Assembly: GCA_902537235.1 (NCBI GenBank)
Contig: CACBAO010000001.1
Location: 1-64,000, forward strand
DNA length: 64,000 nt
Direction: 5' to 3'
Source of the DNA: an uncultured Alphaproteobacteria bacterium
Lineage (GTDB): Bacteria; Pseudomonadota; Alphaproteobacteria; Rhodobacterales; Rhodobacteraceae
Part shown: one piece after another, positions 58,410-64,000 of the stretch
How the letters are laid out: each line of letters starts with the position of its first letter
How positions within the stretch are numbered: position 1 is the stretch's first letter
Notes under the pieces: model-generated
What the model was told of the DNA's origin: nothing
Databases searched by the model: none
The model's input: the letters and a program-made list of their open reading frames with translations, nothing else
Translations under genes and position numbers: made by a program

Positions 58410-59039
58410 GTGAGAATAATTTCTCTTTTTATATTATCGACAACAGGCTTAGTGTTTTTACTTTCTTCACTACTGGCTTCAAGTCTTGCAGCCAAAAATC
58501 TAACGTTTTGGAACCCGTCAAATAATATTGGTGTTGAGGCTGTTATTCCCGATTGGGCACTGGAAAAAAAAGTGGTCTCAAAAACAGAAAATGGCATCAA
58601 AGAAGATGGTAAGCTTTACTCGAATATAAAAATTTATCAGTATAATGATGATCCCTCAATATGGATAAAATTTTTTTCAATTCAAATTGAAGAGGGGGTA
58701 AATGATCCCATAAGAGTTTTCAAAGACATTCAGCTAGATGCCTACGTAAACTATTGCTACCGCGAGAGTTTAAAATACAACCTCGTTAAAGAAACAAATG
58801 AGCAAATAGTTTTTAATATATTCTGCCCAGAATATATTAAAAATAAATCTACAGGAGAAATAGCCGTGTTCTCGATGGTTAGGTTTAAAGACTATTTTGT
58901 AAAAGTTTTCCAGCAGTGGCGAGGAGAAAAGATGCTGGCAAATGATAGGTCAACTTGGGTTGCAAATGACGCAGAGCTGATTGAGGCAATTAAGTCCTTA
59001 TCATCACTTAATATAAAATTTGAGGAAGGTAAAAAGTAA
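58410..59039 (+). CDS. Exported protein, unrecognised
   Basis: A signal peptide (RIISLFILSTTGLVFLLSSLLASSLAA, about residues 1-28) is followed by a soluble part of about 180 residues with one Cys pair (about residues 117 and 139) and many charged residues. No family recognised. GTG at 58410 gives a clean signal peptide; a TTG at 58350 would add 20 odd residues. Divergent from plcP with about 150 bases between the starts and coupled to the next gene by TAATG. Candidate Pho-regulated factor only by position. Confidence 0.75.
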   Translation: MRIISLFILSTTGLVFLLSSLLASSLAAKNLTFWNPSNNIGVEAVIPDWALEKKVVSKTENGIKEDGKLYSNIKIYQYNDDPSIWIKFFSIQIEEGVNDPIRVFKDIQLDAYVNYCYRESLKYNLVKETNEQIVFNIFCPEYIKNKSTGEIAVFSMVRFKDYFVKVFQQWRGEKMLANDRSTWVANDAELIEAIKSLSSLNIKFEEGKK

Positions 59040-59953
59040 TGAGAGTTTTGGTTTTGGGAGCAGGAGCAGTGGGAGGTTACTTTGGTGGAAGAATGGCTGA
59101 GGCGGGTATGGATGTTACCTTTCTGGTAAGAGAGAAAAAGAAACGAAAATTAGAAAAAAAAGGTTTAGTAATAAAGAGTCCAAAAGGTGATTTCGCCGGT
59201 AGCCCCAACCTTGTGACCATTGATATATTGGACAATATCTATGATGTTATCTTATTTACTAATAAAGCCTATGATTTAGACGAAATTTTACAATTACCTT
59301 TTCCTGTAAAGGATGGGGCATTAATTATCCCATTACTTAATGGCTATGCACATATGGAAAAATTAAAAAGTAAGTTTCCAAATGCTCGCTTATTTGGAGG
59401 TATCGCACACATCTTTTCCACGTTAAGCGAAGAGAGTGAAATTCTCCATTTTAACGATATTCACTCGCTTACTTTCGGTCACTTAAGCAAGAAGAATGAA
59501 CCGCATGGAAGAAAATTTTTTGATGCTTGTAGTTCTGCAAACTTCTCAATTAAGTACTCAGATAACATCATTGTAGACCTTTGGCATAAGTGGGTACTAA
59601 TAACCACTGTAGCGGGAGCCACTACTCTATTTAATGCAACCATAGGAGAGATTGCGTCCACTAGGCATGGAATATCATTTATTACTGATCTTCATGATGA
59701 GTGTATAAATATAGCAAAGTCAGAAAAAATTCAGGTGAGAGACGATGATTTAGCACAACAAAGACGCTTTCTTTCTGACAAAGAATCTACATGGAACTCT
59801 TCTATGCGAAGAGACATGGTAAATAAATCTGAAATTGAGAGTGCGCATATATTTTTAGAGCTTATTAAGATTGCAGACAAAAACAACGTTTTATGTCCTT
59901 CTTTAAAAACCGTAATGATAAATGGTGAAACATATATGAATTCTCTAGTCTAA
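59039..59953 (+). CDS. 2-dehydropantoate 2-reductase family (ApbA/PanE-like)
   Basis: NADPH-dependent ketopantoate reductase-like enzyme of pantothenate synthesis. The Rossmann start VLVLGAGAVGGYFGGRMAEAG and the Lys in FTNKAYDL are typical, and the C-domain has KWVLITTVAGATTLFNATIGEI. Cytoplasmic, 304 residues. Many family members are not true PanE, and no pan gene is nearby, so the substrate is open. Starts by TAATG with the preceding gene and overlaps the convergent flavin gene by four bases. Confidence 0.9.
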   Translation: MRVLVLGAGAVGGYFGGRMAEAGMDVTFLVREKKKRKLEKKGLVIKSPKGDFAGSPNLVTIDILDNIYDVILFTNKAYDLDEILQLPFPVKDGALIIPLLNGYAHMEKLKSKFPNARLFGGIAHIFSTLSEESEILHFNDIHSLTFGHLSKKNEPHGRKFFDACSSANFSIKYSDNIIVDLWHKWVLITTVAGATTLFNATIGEIASTRHGISFITDLHDECINIAKSEKIQVRDDDLAQQRRFLSDKESTWNSSMRRDMVNKSEIESAHIFLELIKIADKNNVLCPSLKTVMINGETYMNSLV

Positions 59954-60528
59954 GGTGCAATCCAGCTAGATTTATTATTATTAAAATCTAATAACATTCT
60001 CTCGTGGCCCGATGATTTTAAATAAAGATAATCTATTTCGGTTATCTTATTATCAACAACACAAAAATTCTTTTTTCCCTCTTCACTCTGTTCTGATGTC
60101 GGGGTTTTTCCCTTTAACTCTAGAGGCAAACCATCATCCTTTTCTTCAATATTGCTTGAAGGATTATATTTTGTTAAATAACATTTTCTCGATGAGAGCC
60201 CTGTCTTAGACCATGAATCATTCCATATAGCATCGTCGTAATGGATACTAGAAATTGTATTTATCCTTAACTGCGTTTTCAGCTTATAACTATATACCAA
60301 GCAGACTGTGTTTGGGTTTCTCTTGATATCACCAAGTTTTGGACTTCTGTAATCTGTGTGAAAACGAATAATATTTTTATCTTTATCAAAATTTCTTAAA
60401 ACAACACTTCTTGCTTCCACTCCCTCCTTTCCAATGGTACAAAAAGTCATAATATGGAAATCATGATCTCTTTCTTTCGCCCCGTTTTCCAATAGCTTAC
60501 TGACTTTTATAAAAATTTCGTTATTCAT
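59950..60528 (-). CDS. Pyridoxamine-5'-phosphate-oxidase-like flavin split-barrel protein
   Basis: FMN-binding split-barrel protein of about 192 residues. The core VEARSVVLRNFDKDKNIIRFHTDYRSPKLGDIKRNPNTVCLVYSYKLKTQLRI is the PNPOx-like N-domain that binds FMN phosphate. It lacks the PdxH C-terminal signature, so it is likely an uncharacterised relative. The start at 60528 has GGAATTGGAA in front; a longer start at 60540 is possible. Its start faces the MFS gene start only about 15 bases away, so both promoters must lie inside the opposite genes. Confidence 0.82.
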   Translation of the reverse strand: MNNEIFIKVSKLLENGAKERDHDFHIMTFCTIGKEGVEARSVVLRNFDKDKNIIRFHTDYRSPKLGDIKRNPNTVCLVYSYKLKTQLRINTISSIHYDDAIWNDSWSKTGLSSRKCYLTKYNPSSNIEEKDDGLPLELKGKTPTSEQSEEGKKNFCVVDNKITEIDYLYLKSSGHERMLLDFNNNKSSWIAP

Positions 60529-60542
60529 TTCCAATTCCATTA

Positions 60543-61742
60543 ATGCCTAATATCTTTAATATATTAAAAAAAACAGTATTTTCAAAAGAGCCTTTTGGCT
60601 TACTTATCTTGCTCGCTATAGCAATGCCCATCGCGTTTTCGACTTGGGTAGCTTTGCTTAACAATTTTGTAGTAGAGGTATCAGGTTTTTCTGGTGTCGA
60701 AATAGGTTGGCTTCAAAGTGTAAGAGAGATACCGGGATTTCTTGCTGTCTGTGTTATTTTTATTTTGTTTTTTATAAGCGAGCAAAGACTTGCCTACATA
60801 TCGCTAGCTCTTCTGGCGTTGGCGGTAGCAGTTACTGCTCTTTTTCCAGAATTTAAAGGATTAATCCTAACGACATTACTTAGTTCAATTGGTTTTCATT
60901 ACTACGAGACAGTCAATCAATCACTTCAACTGCAATGGCTAAAGAAAGAAACAGCTCCTTCATCAATAGGATGGATTGTAGCGGCTGGATCTGGTTCCGC
61001 ATTTTTTGTTTATATCGCTATAATTATTCTTTGGCTAAATCTTAATTTTAGTTATTTTTTCATCTACCTCTTTGCAGGTTTATTGTGCTTATTACTTGTT
61101 GTTTTCTGCTTTTTTTATTATCCACAGTTTCAAATTGGGAAAAAGCAACGATTAGCTATTGTACTCAAACGGAGATATTGGGTATATTACACTCTGCAGT
61201 TTTTTTCGGGAGCCAGGCGACAAATTTTCGTTGTTTTTGCAAGCTTTATGATGGTCGAAAAATATGGTTTCGACGTTCACCAAATTACCCTTCTTCTACT
61301 GACAAATTTTTTAATTAACATATTCATGGCGCCTTTAATTGGTCGATTCATAGAAAGATTTGGTGAAAGGCTTTCTCTTATTGTCGAGTATTTTGGGCTT
61401 ATGGTGATTTTCCTCCTTTACGCAGGTCTATATTATTTTGATTGGTCTTACATTATTGCCTCTATTTTATTTATAGCTGACCATATGTTCTTTGGGTTGG
61501 CTTTTGCTATGAAAACATATTTTCAAAAAATTGCAGATAGCGAAGACTTTGCTCCAACAGCAGCTGTTGCCTTTACAATAAACCATATATCTGCTGTATT
61601 CTTGCCGGTTTTATTGGGTTATATTTGGATATACAACAATAGCGCTGTTTTTTATTTAGCAGCTTTATTATCTTTTATTTCATTAATTATTGCGATATTG
61701 ATACCGAGATTTCCATCTAAAGGAAATGAAAGTATTATATAA
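60543..61742 (+). CDS. MFS-superfamily transporter
   Basis: Twelve-span major facilitator of 399 residues; substrate unknown. The NFLVEVSGFSGVEIGWLQSVREIPGFLAV segment, with the loop between spans 2 and 3, and the mid-protein cytoplasmic stretch QIGKKQRLAIVLKRRYWVYYTLQ fit the MFS plan. Ends with a basic tail. The nearest sequence style is that of uncharacterised marine alphaproteobacterial MFS proteins. No Shine-Dalgarno sequence is obvious. Divergent from the flavin split-barrel gene. Confidence 0.88.
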   Translation: MPNIFNILKKTVFSKEPFGLLILLAIAMPIAFSTWVALLNNFVVEVSGFSGVEIGWLQSVREIPGFLAVCVIFILFFISEQRLAYISLALLALAVAVTALFPEFKGLILTTLLSSIGFHYYETVNQSLQLQWLKKETAPSSIGWIVAAGSGSAFFVYIAIIILWLNLNFSYFFIYLFAGLLCLLLVVFCFFYYPQFQIGKKQRLAIVLKRRYWVYYTLQFFSGARRQIFVVFASFMMVEKYGFDVHQITLLLLTNFLINIFMAPLIGRFIERFGERLSLIVEYFGLMVIFLLYAGLYYFDWSYIIASILFIADHMFFGLAFAMKTYFQKIADSEDFAPTAAVAFTINHISAVFLPVLLGYIWIYNNSAVFYLAALLSFISLIIAILIPRFPSKGNESII

Positions 61743-62240
61743 TTATGTGTTTTGTTGATGAAGATCTAACCCGCTGCCTATCTCATTCGTTTCTGGTTCT
61801 GGTTTTGGCGGCTCAGGGATTTTTTCAAATTGAATCCACCCGTTTTGAAAATCAAACCTGAGACCAACTTCTAACAAACCAGTTCTCTGAACTAATTGGC
61901 TTAAACCCTGTGTGTTTTTTAAAGCTCTTTTTATAGATTTGCACATTATCTTGTGAAGAAACTCTCTCTCTAATTTTGCCTTAGGTTTAAAGGTTTTCTT
62001 TATTTCCAAATATTCAAGGTCCAAGCACCGAACATTTATTGCACTATTTCCCCCTGAAATGGTTATAGATATTAGAGGTTTTGTCTCACCAATTCGAGGA
62101 ATGGCCCAAAAAGACTCAAATTCCCAATTGGGACGTACAAGGCTACTTATTTCCGCATTCATAGCAACCGTCTGCGAAAATAATCCTTTAAGTGTTATGA
62201 AAAACATAATTAAAACAAAAGGAATGGCTTTTATAAACAA
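61743..62240 (-). CDS. Exported protein, unrecognised, proline-rich tail
   Basis: Starts with a hydrophobic signal peptide (FIKAIPFVLIMFFITLKGLFSQ) from a TTG at 62240, chosen because AAGGG lies seven bases upstream; a TTG at 62258 is the longer option. The mature part of about 140 residues has a mixed fold with two Cys and a C-terminal PEPPKPEPETNE stretch that may be disordered or interact with a wall or membrane partner. I do not recognise the family. It follows hemY on the same strand, with about 36 bases between, so it may be co-transcribed. Confidence 0.7.
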   Translation of the reverse strand: MFIKAIPFVLIMFFITLKGLFSQTVAMNAEISSLVRPNWEFESFWAIPRIGETKPLISITISGGNSAINVRCLDLEYLEIKKTFKPKAKLEREFLHKIMCKSIKRALKNTQGLSQLVQRTGLLEVGLRFDFQNGWIQFEKIPEPPKPEPETNEIGSGLDLHQQNT

Positions 62241-62276
62241 CGCATAACCCTTAAACAAAATATATATACAAATAGT

Positions 62277-63710
62277 TCAAACTTTATTAACATCTATTTC
62301 AACTTTGTCTACTGGTATATCAGGACTATTCGTATTCTCTCCGATTATAAGCGGAAGTATTTCACTTTGATCATTTTTCCCTAAATTTTCATATGTCTCT
62401 TCTTTCCAGTCTAATGTTGAGAACTCTCCACACTTTTTACAAACTGGTTCCCATTCACTTTGACTGTCACAGTTAGAGCAAATCCACGTCTTTGATCGCC
62501 TAGCTGTAACGGCTTTTGCAAGCCAACCTTTTACAACAGCATCTGATGATCCAACCCCCTTCTCAATGGCAGCCATAAGGGTATATATCTTTGCGTTTGC
62601 TTTATCAGTTTCAATTAAATCAATAATAGACCGTCTCGCTTCAGGAAAATTCTCAGAAAGTATGTTTAATTCGGCTTTCAAGGTTTTTGTTTCTATATCA
62701 GTTTTTTTAACATTTAAGATCTTTTTGAAACGCTCTATTCGAGCATCCACGCTTTCATTATTCTCAATCTCTGCAAATTTTTTGGCAATGTCAGGGTGAG
62801 GAATGGCTTTCCATGCACTTAACAATGCTGCCTCAGCCCTCTTTTTTTGCCCTTCAAGCAACTCTAATTCAGACAAAAAAATTGAGTTTGGAACTAAGGC
62901 AGCAGATCTTTTTAAAGCTTGCCTTGAAACCTTCAAGGCTTCTAGGGTTTTCCCTTCTGACCTTAGCTCTTTGGCTTTTTGAAATAAAAGAATACTCTCT
63001 CCTTTACTATAGGTTTCCTTGTCCATTTTTTTGATCTTATTTATTTTTTTGTAAGTTGTCAGTGCTCCTTCCCAATCCCCTTCTGTAATTTGCAGGTTTA
63101 GAAACGTTTTATTAAAGGATAAGTTCTGAGGTTTAAGTTTGATTAGCCGCTCTGTAAGTTTTAGCGCTAAGCTCGTATTACCTTCTGACAGCTTCATTTT
63201 TATAAGACCGAATAAACCCATACTACGGGTGGTTTTGTCCTTTATTAATTCTTTAAAAATTTCTTCTTGCTTTAACAAGTTTCCCTTTGCCTCATAAGAG
63301 CTAAGAGATAATATATTGGGCAAAGACCGCGACTTAAGATACTTTTTACTACGTTTTATGTCTAATAAAGCTTTTTCATAATCTCCCTCAAAACTTGCTG
63401 TATATGCACTTAATAAAAAGCTTTGTCCTTTTCTTTCAGACCTTCTTTCAAAAAACCTATTAAGTGCTGTGTCATCTCCTCTCAAAAATCCAATTAAGGA
63501 CAATAAAAACTTTACGGCTGTATTTATGAATATAGTGGTAATTAGAAGCACTAAGATAAGTGCAGAAATAGATATAAAACTTAACTGGTACTCTCTATTG
63601 AGGACATTAATGGTTACTGTTCCATCAGTATCTTTCACAAAATTAAATACGAAAGCTAATGCTATCGCAATGCCGAAAAAAAATACTGCCTTTATAAACA
63701 CCCAAATCAC
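62277..63710 (-). CDS. HemY-like TPR membrane protein
   Basis: HemY-family protein (477 residues) with an N-terminal membrane domain of two spans (about residues 4-24 and 46-72), FFERRSERKGQ cytoplasmic loop, then TPR helical repeats, and a C-terminal zinc ribbon (CSNCDSQSEWEPVCKKCGEF, two CxxC knuckles). The precise role in heme synthesis is unclear in the literature; the alphaproteobacterial version with this zinc ribbon is a known pattern. The GTG start overlaps the stop of the upstream mitofilin-like gene by four bases. Confidence 0.9.
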   Translation of the reverse strand: MIWVFIKAVFFFGIAIALAFVFNFVKDTDGTVTINVLNREYQLSFISISALILVLLITTIFINTAVKFLLSLIGFLRGDDTALNRFFERRSERKGQSFLLSAYTASFEGDYEKALLDIKRSKKYLKSRSLPNILSLSSYEAKGNLLKQEEIFKELIKDKTTRSMGLFGLIKMKLSEGNTSLALKLTERLIKLKPQNLSFNKTFLNLQITEGDWEGALTTYKKINKIKKMDKETYSKGESILLFQKAKELRSEGKTLEALKVSRQALKRSAALVPNSIFLSELELLEGQKKRAEAALLSAWKAIPHPDIAKKFAEIENNESVDARIERFKKILNVKKTDIETKTLKAELNILSENFPEARRSIIDLIETDKANAKIYTLMAAIEKGVGSSDAVVKGWLAKAVTARRSKTWICSNCDSQSEWEPVCKKCGEFSTLDWKEETYENLGKNDQSEILPLIIGENTNSPDIPVDKVEIDVNKV

Positions 63711-64000
63711 TGATTTATCTGATCTTCTGTTTCAATAAGTTTTTCCAGCTTTCTAATCCATTCTTTCATTAGGTCTCTAGTCTCAGATGATAAATTACCT
63801 GTCTCTTTTATTGCAGTCTCCAAATTTCCGATTTTTAGTGCGTACTCTATTCTAGAGAGTACTGCGTCAGTATGATCACCATCAATAGGCTGAGTGGATC
63901 TAGAAATAAAAATTGCTTGAATATAACTCGTTAGCCAATCTCTCCAGTTCATTTTCTCATGAACTTTTATTTCATTTTTCAAAGCATAATAAGAAACGTC
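63707..64000 (-). CDS. Mitofilin-like protein, C-terminal part (cut by window edge)
   Basis: The frame stays open to the end of the window, giving 97 visible residues of a larger protein; the TTG at 63982 is not a real start. The visible part fits the C-terminus of the COG4223 mitofilin-like proteins that precede hemY in alphaproteobacteria: WRDWLTSYIQAIFISRSTQPIDGDHTDAVLSRIEYALKIGNLETAI and a helical end. Such proteins are anchored in the inner membrane. It is coupled to hemY by a four-base GTGA overlap. Confidence 0.82.
   Translation of the reverse strand, partial: DVSYYALKNEIKVHEKMNWRDWLTSYIQAIFISRSTQPIDGDHTDAVLSRIEYALKIGNLETAIKETGNLSSETRDLMKEWIRKLEKLIETEDQINQ

Overview
The window reads as a chromosomal stretch of a small-genome, AT-rich alphaproteobacterium, probably marine. 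Evidence for the class: a CcrM-type GANTC methylase beside RNase HII and mutY, a mutY-DciA-DsbA block, a HemY-like protein preceded by a mitofilin-like tail, long PstC and PstA forms, and UbiE-UbiB ubiquinone genes. The gene order at 1-9 kb (leuS-lptE-holA, dsbA-dciA-mutY, ccrM-rnhB) is reminiscent of Rhodobacterales, but base composition is far lower in GC than most of that order. Assignment to a streamlined low-GC marine lineage is inference. Coding density is very high, TTG and GTG starts are common, and I see no rRNA, phage, insertion sequence or CRISPR array. No stretch longer than about 300 bases lacks a gene.

Layout. 0-9 kb: leuS-lptE-holA-lpxK, then a reverse dsbA-dciA pair, mutY, ccrM and rnhB. 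9-10.2 kb: three small proteins and tRNA-Arg(CCU). 10-17.5 kb: reverse-strand housekeeping (ubiB, ubiE, rsmD, a ferredoxin-reductase-like flavoprotein, a pterin dehydratase, a FemAB-like acyltransferase, a glycerophosphodiesterase, RidA) with a peroxiredoxin on the forward strand. 17.5-31.9 kb: a persulfide-dioxygenase-like hydrolase, an orphan MlaC, PBP1A, glnB-amtB with a strong terminator, HU, gyrB, cysK, TauE/SafE, pncB, a PHP hydrolase and an esterase. 32-38 kb: a five-gene peptide-type ABC operon ending in a UPF0173 metallo-hydrolase.

38.6-58.3 kb is the most coherent region and looks like a phosphorus-scavenging neighbourhood. It holds phnD-phnC-phnE1-phnE2 with a co-directional metallophosphoesterase in place of a C-P lyase. 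About 6 kb further on come phoR, pstS-pstC-pstA-pstB-phoU-phoB, and then, convergently, a plcP-like phospholipase gene and an agt-like glycosyltransferase gene, the pair known for swapping phospholipids for glycolipids under phosphate stress. Pho-box-like repeats lie upstream of phnD and, more weakly, pstS. Between the phosphorus loci are DMT exporters, a chromate-type transporter, an alcohol dehydrogenase and an aldehyde dehydrogenase.

58.4-64 kb: an unrecognised exported protein, a ketopantoate-reductase-like enzyme, a flavin split-barrel oxidase, an MFS transporter, an unrecognised exported protein, hemY, and the C-terminal end of a mitofilin-like protein cut by the window edge. No clearly new system is proven. 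The best leads are the phn operon with its phosphoesterase, a non-canonical ATT start for lptE, a 24-base tandem repeat before glnB, repeated hairpins after solute-binding-protein genes, and several small unrecognised proteins.
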